Positions 1 through 9,632 of a DNA stretch of 64,000 nt are shown here, piece after piece. The stretch covers positions 62,001 through 126,000 of the forward strand of contig WBMZ01003467.1 of assembly GCA_013400975.1 (NCBI GenBank), given 5' to 3'. The notes beneath the pieces were generated by a model. It saw nothing but the letters and a program-made list of their open reading frames with translations, did no database searches and was not told the origin of the DNA. This DNA is from Atrichornis clamosus (lineage: Eukaryota > Chordata > Aves > Passeriformes > Menuridae). Made by a program: the position numbers and the translations under genes. Positions within the stretch are counted from its first letter, which is position 1. Each line of letters opens with the position of its first letter.

Positions 1-2820
1 TCCTCCTTGCACATCATTTGCTTGTTCTTTTTTCTTGCATGGCATTGGTGTCTACACAGCCACATGCTAAGTAATGCTAAGGGCTTGTTCCAGCAGAACT
101 AATGCAGCTTTGAGGAGTGGAGTAGAGAGGGAGTGGGAAGAGTTTTCAGAAAAATTGTTTCCTTGACCTGTCTTACGACACAGCTGCAAAAATACCAGTG
201 GTAACACTAGGCAGGTGGACAGATGTGTGACACAAAGTATGACTGCCCATCACACCCGTGGTCTGCATACACATGTTGGGTTAAAATTATTATCAACTCT
301 TCTTTATGCCTATGCAAGCCAGCATGCTGGTTACTTATTTCCAATCTTTTAGCACCACTTGTATCCTTGAGGTTGTAAAAAATAATTGCTAATGGGTTTA
401 AACTACTTTATCCAGTTCTCTATGAGCTCTCGGCCATGGTAAATTTCACCAGGTATATACAATTTAGTAACCTCTAACTTAATCTCTAATTTATCAAAGT
501 AACCTCTAACTGTTCTCTTCCTTTCCTAGCCTGAGTTCTTGCTTTACATCACTGCATTAGCCCTCTGATCATTGCTAACCTCCTTGAGGTTGCAGTTTCA
601 TGTTTGTTGACTAAGTATTCCTGTCCCAGTTGCTCTGGTGTTTGTCATGGGACATCACCCTCCAAGTTTTACTGGTGCTAGTGGTTGGGAGTCAATTTTG
701 TGGATTAAATCAGGGAGTTGATCCAAGTTGAAAAAGTCATGTTTTATTAACTGTTCTATTTTAACCCAAATCCCTGAGGGGACAGCATGCCAATGAAAAC
801 AAGCCAGGGATTGGGAATACCTTAAGCCACTGACTACTTTCTATTGTGAAAACAAGCCCTTGCAAAGACTTCAACAAAACAGCTTCAGACTTACATGATT
901 GCAGCTGAGATTGAAATCTGGCCTTGATGTATCAACCATCTGTTTCCATCACAAGAACAGAGACTCAGCAGGAATATTTGTTGTTCTGAGGACAGGATTC
1001 TGGTTTCATTCCTGTAGTTATATATCACAAATAACTCTACTGTTGGTATTGGAATTATTTTCTTGTTTATTCCAGTGTATATTGTTTGGGAACCTACACT
1101 CCAGAAAATTACAAAATGAAAGGCATGCTTTGGGATAGTCCTGGATTTTAGTCTCTCCTTTACACCAAGAAAACTTCAGTGGACAGCTCTGGATTCATAC
1201 CAGTATAGTTCAGAATACACTCTTTTAAAAAGTAGTATGAAATATATGTAATTTTTTCTCAACAGCTTTGGAGGAGTGTCCTTCACTGCTATCTTCATAG
1301 TCCTAGTTAAATGTGACATTTTTCCACTCCTTGAATTTTGCCCATCTCTGAAGAGACTGCACAGGTAGTGTATTGAATCTGTGAAGGAAAAACACACAGA
1401 TGCCTGTGCTTTTATTTTCTGCAAATCCATTTAAAAACATATAAAATAGAAATAAAAATTCATACGAGATTAATTTCCACCAAAATTATCAACACTTGCA
1501 TATATCATCTTGCTGCTCATTGTGGTTGTTAGCAGTTACAGAAAAAGTTTTACTTTTAAAAGCATGGATAAGCATTTTGACTAGGTTGCTAAATTTTCTG
1601 CTGTTCTTTTTTATCTGTTTCTCCTAGTTATGTCTGGTGTACAGTGTCACTCACCCATTAATGTCACCACCAGTATTATGAAGTACACCCTTCAGTTTCT
1701 TGGTAAAGAATTAAAAGAACTGGGACCTGTGTTTATTATACACTCTGTAAGAAAATGTTACTTACCTGTTGACTTAATAGCTAAAGGAATATAGCAAAAG
1801 ATCAGAGATGAAATTCCCTGTTTGTTTTTATACATCTGTGGGCTCATACTTGCGCTAAAGATGATGCACAATTTGGAATGTCTTGAAAAAAGTTTTGTAT
1901 TTCTGTCTGATTTACATGCCTCTTCAAACTTGCACATAGCATAATACATATTTGTTCAGTATACTTTTGTTGTAATATCACAGTCTTGATTTTGCCTCCA
2001 TTTTCATCTTGTACCTTCCTCCTGCTATAGAGTAGAGTTGCATATAAAGTAACTAATAAATACACCAGAGAAAGAACATCCATTTTTTGCCAGTCTCTGC
2101 TGTGGAGCACAAATATTGGGGATATTTGCAGATGTTCCTCTCTTCTCTCTTTACATCTTCTCCTCCTGCATCATCAACAATTCTTGCCATCTTCTACATG
2201 ACCACACAGGAACCATCTGTCTTCCTTGCAGGCTTGTCTTCAGTCTCTCTGCTTCTACAACTTCAGCTAGCATATCCTTCTCATGGGTGCGAATTTACAG
2301 GCCTGATTCCGCACTTGTTTTCCTAAAAGGCACCATCAACAGAGGTGGATTCCTCCTTCTTTTATAGGCCAAGGCAGATTCTACACTAAATCCCTGTCAT
2401 GTCACTCAAGGACAGACACTGCTGGGATGTCATTCTGAAGAAGGAAACTTCACATGGATGCACATGTAACATCACACAATGATGAAAGAAGGTACTGCTG
2501 GTTAGTCTGTTAATCCACAGACAGTTTGCTGGGTTATTTTTTTCTCAAATACATTCTAGTACATTGTAAAGCACTACTGTTTTTGGGGTCTTTTTTTCAG
2601 AATTTGTTGTGAGTCATGATTGTCATTTTTGCAGGTCATCACAGCAATCCAAAGAATGTTAAAACTACAAGTATTATATTTGGTATTCATCAGAATATGT
2701 GATGTGTACATATTTTGCCTATGGGCTATAGTTCTTTTCTAATTGCTCCAGGGAATTTCCCAGTAGATGTGTGTGGGCTAATGGGAAGACTTTAGTGTTT
2801 AGGTTATGAGTGTCTAAGGG
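1..2820. other. Non-coding stretch, nothing recognised
   Basis: AT-rich unique-looking DNA. The open frames here (up to 88 codons, on both strands) are short and overlapping, rich in Cys, Ser, His and Phe, and match no family I recognise. I see no repeat, RNA gene or promoter that I can defend. Confidence 0.6.
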
Positions 2821-2865
2821 GTCATATAGACGTATTCATACGAAGTCATAGAAGTATTCATACGA
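2821..2865. repeat. Imperfect tandem duplication, two copies of about 22 bases
   Basis: Copy one (2821-2843) and copy two (2845-2865) share GTCATA at the start and GTATTCATACGA at the end, with a two-base length difference between them. It is too short and too few-copied to be a minisatellite, and reads as a local slippage duplication. Confidence 0.7.
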
Positions 2866-2974
2866 CATTCAGGTCCTTAACCATACGTCACGAGTGTACT
2901 GGTGAAGGCTAGCCCCATACTGCATTAGTAGGGGACATATGGGGGATTTATACCTTGTTATGATATGCATCTTA

Positions 2975-3330
2975 CCAGTGTATATGGGGTATCTCACAAA
3001 TATATACAAAAACCTGAAGGGAAGGTGCAGGGAAAACAGAGCCAGGCTCTTTTCCAGTGGTACCCAATGATAGAACAAGAGGCGATGGGCACCCACGGAA
3101 ATACAGGAAGGTCCCTTTGAACAAAAAGAGTCATTTTTAACTGAGAGGGTGACAGAGTGCTGACACAGGGTGCTCAGAGAGGTTGTGGTGTCTCCATTAC
3201 TGAAGATATTTAAAAGTCGTCTGGACACAGCCCTGGGCAACTAACTCTAGGGGGCTCTGCTTGAGCATTGCACAAGGTGACCTCCAGAGGACACTTCCTA
3301 ACTCATCTATGCTGTGATTCTGTGACATGT
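2975..3330 (+). mobile_element. CR1 LINE, 3' fragment
   Basis: The sequence follows the avian CR1 3' untranslated region in the sense direction: a segment like 'acctgaagggaaggtgcag', then 'gccaggctcttttccagtgg', the 'gatagaacaagaggcgatgggca' region, 'gctcagagaggttgtgg', 'gtctggacac', and the end 'gacctccagagg' followed by 'gctgtgattctgtgac', which is the CR1 terminal octamer-type tail. It is a typical 5'-truncated dead copy with several small deletions and no coding capacity. The minus-strand frame of 123 codons across it is an antisense artefact. The exact 5' limit is uncertain by some tens of bases. Confidence 0.85.
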
Positions 3331-3414
3331 AGGAGCAAATTCAGTGAGGAGTCAGAAAGATGATTAGAGAAATCTATGTTGTAGAAGGCTATAGAAAAGA
3401 ACATAGAATGAACT

Positions 3415-3585
3415 AACACTGGAAATGGGGCTCAGAACAATAATGGAATCTCCGTCCTTGATGATACTCAGAACATGACTCATCAAGGCCCTGAGCAACT
3501 GGGTCTAACTTACAAGTCAGGTCTCAGTTTTGATCTTTTAGGCAACCTTTAGGTTGGCCCTTCAGAAACCTAAATTATTCTGATT
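3415..3585 (+). mobile_element. CR1 LINE, short degraded 3' tail
   Basis: A second plus-strand CR1 tail lies about 85 bases after the first. Recognisable parts are 'ggaatctccgtccttga' and 'ggccctgagcaactgg', then a diverged end near 3545-3575 resembling the CR1 close 'ccaacctaaattattctgtg'. It is more diverged than its neighbour, so it is probably an older, independent insertion. Boundaries are approximate. Confidence 0.65.
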
Positions 3586-4828
3586 GAGTTTGATGGATTT
3601 TGTGTAAAATTTAAGCAAGACTTCCTGCTGTTTGCAGGTCTTAATGAATGCAGTGATACGTAAGGTCGGACACAACATAAACCCCAAGTTGTTGACAAAG
3701 ATTAGTAATATGAATATATTTTGACATTTCCATTTTTATTATTACTTTGCACAGCATTTGTGGAGAAAGGGCCACCGCTATTGAATGTGCTACATGGGCA
3801 TATGGAATATGATCAATTTATGAGTTGTTTCACAGAAGAGTGCCCTGAAGATGTGACTACAGGAAGCTAGGGTATAGGATATGCTATATGACAGGCTGTT
3901 TTGGCTAAGTGTTAATACCACAGACTTTAAAGACATGACATGAACATAACTTTCCAGAGAAAACTTGGACACTTCTGCAAAAAAGGATTGTGATAGATCC
4001 ACCACCTCATGCCATTTCAGCTGATCCTTTTCTACTCTGGCTTATATCCACACTTCCCTAATGCATGTGGAGGCAGGAAGTTCCTCTGTACAGGAATTAG
4101 ATTTGGTGGACAGAAGTGTCTTTGTACTGCTTCTACTCATAAGCCTTGGCACAAAATTCAAGGCAGGATTGATTGAATCAATACTTCCTCATAAGCCTGT
4201 GTTAACTCTGGAAGTTAACTATCTACAAGCCAAGGAGGGGAAAAGTAGGTGCTGACAAGGCAGTTAGTGAAAGTTTGCTCAGGATAAAATCTGGAGACAA
4301 GTAGTCATGTGGAATTTGCAAGAACCAATAAACTCAGGGCACCTTGAATCTGCTGAATTGATACAAGGAACATGCTGGCATCAATACTGGATTGTATAAC
4401 TTGGACCACATCCTGGGACACAGTAGCTGCTGAATGAAAAGAATGCAGGGTTATATGCCCACCCCATGAAACAAAAGGACTCTCTGAAGGACTTTCTGAA
4501 CAACTGCTTAGAAGCCGTTGATGCTTCAGCATGATCCTTAACTTCCAAGTATAAAGTGGAGTTGTTGTCCCTACTATTGCTCTGACTTGTAACTATGAGT
4601 GAATGCGTGAGTGAATGTGTAACATGAATAAGCTATCTGCTATCAACAGTAGTAGCTTAATGGTCAAAGAAATACCCATTGTGACCTGCATCCCCTCCAC
4701 TCAAACCCCTATCAGGGAAAAGGAAATTTGCAACACTTCTTCTACAACAAATTAGAAATATAATGAGACAGGGAAGGGTTCTATGCCACTGGTTTCCTTG
4801 CTTTTTATTTGTGGTTAAAAATACATGG
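3586..4828. other. Non-coding stretch, nothing recognised
   Basis: AT-rich unique-looking DNA between the CR1 tails and the LTR. The small open frames (61-75 codons) have no recognisable product. A short GTGAATG-type repetition is visible near 4600-4620. Confidence 0.55.
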
Positions 4829-5382
4829 TGCCCTGGTTTCAGCTGGAATAGAGTTAATTTTCTTCTTGGTAGCTGGTACGTTGTTGTGTTTTGGATTTAG
4901 TATGAGAATAATGTTGATATCACACTGATGTTTTAGTTGTTGCTAAGTAGTATTTACCCTAATTCAAGGGCTTTTCAGTTTCCCGTGCTCAGCCAGCAAG
5001 GAGCTGCACAACAAGCTGGGAAGGAGCATAGCCAGGATAGCTGACCCGCCCTGGGCAAAGCGATACTCCATAACATAGAACACCATGTCCAGTGTATAAA
5101 CTGTGGGGAGATGTCCGGGAGGTGCCAGTCTCTGCTCAGGGACAAGCTGGGTGTTGATCAGTGGATGGTGAGCAATTGTAGTATGCAGAATTTGTTTCTC
5201 TTGTGTTTTATTCCTATTTTTTCCCTTTTCTTCATTATTACTATTATTGTTGTTGTCGTTACTATATTTTACTTTATATCTTTGTTAAACTGTTCTTAAG
5301 CCATGGGTTTTTCCACTGAGGTGGGACATGTGAGTGAGCAGCTGCGTGGTACTTAGTTGCCAGCTGGGGTTAAACCACGACA
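4829..5382 (+). mobile_element. Solo LTR of an endogenous retrovirus (avian ERV, probably ERVL-type)
   Basis: About 554 bases long. It starts TGCCCTGGTTTCAGCTGG, one base from the common avian LTR start TGTCCTGG, and ends GGTTAAACCACGACA, so it has the TG...CA ends of an LTR. In between lie family landmarks: 'tagagttaattttcttcttgg', 'agtatgagaataatgttgat', 'gttgttgctaagtagt', 'gggcacagcc'-like text, a TATA box, 'ggtgagcaattg', a T-rich ATT-repeat stretch, and 'gtggtacttagttgccagctgg'. No gag, pol or env sequence lies on either side, so this is a solo LTR left by recombination between two LTRs. The bases just outside (CATGG on the left, GTGGA on the right) do not form a clear target duplication. 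The usual poly(A) signal ATTAAA reads GTTAAA here (5284-5289). The ERVL class is from memory and less sure than the LTR call. Confidence 0.9.
5095..5100 (+). promoter_or_regulatory. TATA box of the solo LTR
   Basis: TATAAA sits in the context AGTGTATAAACTGTGG, at the U3/R transition where this LTR family has its promoter. It is intact, so the LTR could in principle start plus-strand transcription near 5125. Activity is inference only. Confidence 0.6.
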
Positions 5383-6184
5383 GTGGAAACAGATCAAGCA
5401 GCAAACTTTTGAAATAAAATCATTCAACAGATAGCTTCCATGTCAATATGCACTCTATACAGTACTAATAATTTTTATTCCAGTAATTGTCCATAGAAGT
5501 GTCCAGAATAAACCAGATCTAAGGCGTATTGTCCTACCTTGAATAGTAGCTAGTACTAGATATACTAAAGAAACTGCAAGAAGCCTGGCAGTGTATTGCC
5601 AGGGAGTTGGTTGGCTGTGTAGAAGAGTGTGCTTTCAAAAGCTGTAATTACTGGTTGTTGAAATTATCTGTTGTGTAATATTTAACATCATAATTATAAT
5701 TATATATAATTTTGCTTTGTGTGAAAGATTTTCCTATTGCTGCTCTGAAATTGCTACTAAATTTCCATTTCAGTTCATGGTCCCTTGTTCTTGTACTGAG
5801 AGCATGTTATTTGTTATTGTGATTCTTTTTGTGCGCTCCTACTTAATTGCCTTCTGTCTAAGGCAAACACAGGAGAGTCTGTTAGTGTGTTTCTACTATT
5901 TTTTATCTCAGTTAATTCTTCTGTCACCTTTTTGATAGGGGTAATTAAAATTGTGCAGTGTTCCGGATGACGAGATTTTTTAGTTAACTAAATTGCAATA
6001 CATAGACACGTGTAATTTTATTTCTGTTCTATTATCATCTAGCTGCTTGATTTTTCTTCATGAATAATAGTCTTTTTTGATCTAGTACAGTGTTTGTTGA
6101 GTCTTTTTCTGAGCTACAGTCAGTTTAGAACCCAGTAAAGTGAGCAGTTCCAGTGATTTCCTTTAAAGTGTTCCAAAGAGACTT
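5383..6184. other. Non-coding stretch, nothing recognised
   Basis: AT-rich DNA with an A/T palindromic patch near 5685-5710. The 72-codon frame at 5717-5935 is Phe/Leu/Cys-rich with no recognisable product. Confidence 0.55.
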
Positions 6185-6560
6185 GCCAGCATTTGGTTTC
6201 ATTTGCCCTCATGTTTACTATTCACTCAACTTGCTTAAGACATCCAAAGTTTTTCGCAGTTTCTCTGGTCTTGGTCTACTTGAATAGTTTTGGAATGTCA
6301 GCAAAACAATTTCCAGATAGTTGATAAACAACAGATGCCCGGAGATGGAACCTTGTGGCACACCACAGATAACCTCATGCCATAGCAACCAGCTTTCTTT
6401 CTTTTTGTTTCTTATTACTTCACCATTTTTGATCTGTGTGGCTACTTTGTCTTCTCCTCTTCCTCTTTGCCTACTTAGCTTCTTTTTTTTGCTCTTTACT
6501 AAGGGTTTGGACAAAGGACCAGAAACCTTCATCATTTCTGTCAGCTCTCTTATTCACCAG
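6185..6560 (-). mobile_element. Ancient CR1-type LINE, reverse-transcriptase fragment
   Basis: Read on the minus strand, this encodes a decayed piece of CR1 ORF2. The reverse-transcriptase motif GVPQGS is intact at 6364-6347 and is followed by a hydrophobic LLF-type strand. Some 50 bases on, a remnant FAD of the catalytic FADD box (6305-6294) lies in another frame, so there is at least one frameshift. Further on, a PEKLRKTLDVLS segment matches the conserved stretch after the catalytic site. Divergence is much higher than in the other CR1 copies here, and the text resembles the old CR1/L3-like elements shared with turtles and crocodiles. It is a fossil with no function as an enzyme. Boundaries are approximate. 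Confidence 0.75.
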
Positions 6561-9439
6561 CTATACTACTGACTTTGTTTAAAGAATTTTTACAGATTAG
6601 CTCCTTTGCAGAGCTTACAATGTATAGATCTCATTTTATTCAAAGTATTTTATAGTCGTCAATGCAAATAATTTATCAGTTATTGAAAGCAAACTATTGG
6701 TCTGCAAGTCAATGGATGACACACTTTCACCTAATTGCTTGTGCAACACTGATTGTCCCTCAGCCCTCAAGTATGGCAGTCGATCCTGCTGTCCCACTCA
6801 GGAAAGTAAAATATTGTGTGTATAAATATCCTGTCTTTCAGTACTGAATGTTTAGATAAGCACATGGTACTATCACATTTAATGCAGTAAACACAACTGA
6901 CCACTGAGACATTGGGTTATGCTGGTGTGATTGCATGTGTTGGCACTCACCTTTTACTCTTTCAGTTTGAATCTCACAGTTTACTCCCTTTCACCCCGTA
7001 TTATCTTTGTAACAACTTTATGCTTTTCCAAAACACCTGTAAAAATAATAACACGTCTTAAGTTATGATAGGCAGGAATTTACACACACCAATTTGCAGC
7101 TGGGTCCAATACATTCAGCCACTTTTTTTCCCAAAATTCTTAATCCCAAACAAATCTATCTGTGATCTGCTTCCTACTCTTTGCTCTTTCTGAGGGCTCT
7201 GTTGCCAGCTTGTCTCTTACAGCATGTCAGTGTTTGCTTCTCTAGTGCAGATAACGTAATGTCCAGTCTCTCCTGACTACAGGGACTAATCTGTCTGTAA
7301 GGGAGCCTTATGTACTGTATACCAACCAGGCTGTATTGACTTCGTTGCTTTTAGATTAGTCTATAGCACCAGATGGCCTTCTGTCTCTTTGGCACTCTCA
7401 CAAAATGGCCAATCTTTGCTGCTCCGGGGATGGTGAGTATTTGCACATGGGGGATGACGGCTGCATTCAGAAGTCTTTCTGTCTCTGCTAGATTGTTTTG
7501 GATTTAGAGCAGAGAGTCCTGGATGCTAAGGTAGCATACTCTGACCAGTCTGCCCTTTTCAGATAAAACAAGTATCCTTTATATTACAGTGGAAGAATCT
7601 AACTGGACTTTTCCACTACATCTGGAAATAAGAGCTTTCTCTTCTGAACACATACCTAGATATACTGGAGCTCAGAATGAGCAAAGATGTTCGGAATGTG
7701 CAGTTAGCAAAACAAGGAGTAAAACTAGGAAGAATTTGTTGCAGACAGCTGGGGATCATTCAACTTTATGGGATTTGACCTGATGGTTAATTTTGAGCTG
7801 AGATAAATCTGCTGTCAAAAAATGACTCTAGAATAAGTAGATTCATCCTTCTGGAGATCCTGTCAGAGAGGCCACTCCTATGACAGCTTTCATAGAGCTC
7901 TAATTGCAACCTCTGTCTAGGAACATAGAAGCACAACTCATGACATTGTCCGTAGGGCAGCAGCTGCTCTTTGCTTTGCAGCTGTTAGCAGTTACAGCAG
8001 CAGGTTACAGCAACTTTGGGCATCTCTATTCCACAGAAAAAAGTGAACTTAGCTCTGAAGAGGATGCTGCAACTATATGTGACAATTATGGGCCATAATG
8101 GTGGCATGTTCTACCTACATATCTCTAATGACATTGGCTCTTTTGCAAATGTTGACCATTTCTCCCTACCCACCAAACTAGGGAGAGATGAACTCTAGCA
8201 AATAAAATAAATGGGCTAAAAAGATGGAGATATAATTTATGACAAGGAATTTGTAAAAATGTAGAAATCTAAGTGCAAACTTCAGTTTTCCCAGGAGGCA
8301 AGATCCTGAACTCTTGCACCTTGCCTCTTCAATGACCCTTACCTCAGCAGTTCTCCTTTTTCCAAAATGACCTCACGCTCGTTGTCTGGTCACCTTCTGT
8401 AGAACCAAAGTGAGAAAATAAGATGGCATTAGATCTATTAACACATTTGGGCCAGTGAAACAGAGAGATGAGGAGTCAAGGTCTTGTCATGTTCTGTGCT
8501 GAGCTGATGCAACAAGCTCTGCTGGGGCACTGAGGTCTGGAGTACCTGGCTAGGAACAGTTAAAACTTTGTTGTCCCTGTTTTTGTGCTCTGTAGCTAAT
8601 ACAGATCATTTTGTGGCTTCCACAGTATATGACAAGACAAATTATTTGCAGTGAGCTCCTCCTGTACAAGTGGTCAACACACATTTCATTACAGATCCAA
8701 CAACTAACATATCAAAAGTGAAGACCTGGTACTTCATTAATTCACTTTCCTTCATGTCTTTTCTGGCTGTTCTTTTTTCAGTATTTAGTCAAATAAATCT
8801 CTTTGCTGATTTTATGGAAAGATAACTAACAAAGGATTCTTGGTCTGAGTGCTCAGATGGCTCATCTTTGGTCTAAGTGTACAGTGTTAGTGGATGACTG
8901 TCCTTGTGAGCTTTCCCTCTCCATTTCTGAATGATCTTGAGAAGTTTATGCCAGAAAATCAAACTTATGGATTTCGTTCTTTAAGCTTTTGGGGGAAAAG
9001 ACATTAAAAGAAAACCATATTTTTAAAAACATTTTCATATCACACAGAAGGCAGTAGTTGATTTCTCAGTTGAGTTGTTGCAATAATTCAAATGCTTTTA
9101 GAAGGAAAACACTTAATCCAGAAGACTGTCTGGCCGAATTCATCCATCATCATGCACGGGAATTTCAAAGTGCCCATGGGGTATACAACACCCAGACAGA
9201 GGGAAGTAACTGTTTAAATTGCTCTTAAGGCTTTCTTTAAAACTGCAGTCTACACACAGTCAATGTCATCAGAACGTTTTTTCCTTGAGGGAAAGAGTTT
9301 TGCAGAGAGACTGGGGTTCCAATGTTCTGAAAAGTTCACTGAATTATTTTCCCTCTGTAGGGGCAAAAGTGCTGAAATAACTTTAATTTAACATCTGTGT
9401 TTTAAAGTTCATTTGAACATAAATATTGCTGTTTGCCTG
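6561..9439. other. Non-coding stretch, nothing recognised
   Basis: Unique-looking AT-rich DNA. Frames of 60-64 codons at 7589-7783, 7904-8098 and 8016-8198 overlap or are isolated, and match nothing I know. No RNA gene or repeat was recognised. Confidence 0.55.
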
Positions 9440-9632
9440 TTCTTTCTTCCTTCCTTTCTTCCTTCTTTCCTTCCTTCCTTTCTTTTTATTTCTCTTTTCT
9501 TTTTCTTTTCTTTTTCTTTCTTTCTTTTCTTTCTTTCTTTTCTTTTTCCTTCTTTCCTTCTTTCCTTCTTCTTTCCTTCCTTCCTTCCTTCCTTCCTTCC
9601 TTCCTTCCGTCCTTCCTTTCTTCCTTCTTCCT
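9440..9632 (+). repeat. Polypyrimidine microsatellite (TTCC)n/(TTTC)n, 193 bases
   Basis: All C and T apart from an A at 9488 and a G at 9609. The left part mixes TTCC and TTTC units. The middle is T-rich with CTTTT units. The right part has nine uninterrupted TTCC units (9573-9608). Three overlapping open frames across it read as Phe/Leu/Pro/Ser repeats and are artefacts of the repeat. Long tracts of this kind can form intramolecular triplexes and are length-polymorphic. Confidence 0.97.

Noticed and set aside
2869..3240. 123-codon minus-strand frame
   Set aside because: It is antisense to a plus-strand CR1 3' fragment.
5111..5299. 62-codon plus-strand frame with a hydrophobic run
   Set aside because: It lies inside the solo LTR. 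The hydrophobic run is the ATT-rich part of the LTR.
7360..7380. Weak CTCF-like text near CACCAGATGGCC
   Set aside because: Only about 12 of 15 consensus positions fit, which is expected by chance.
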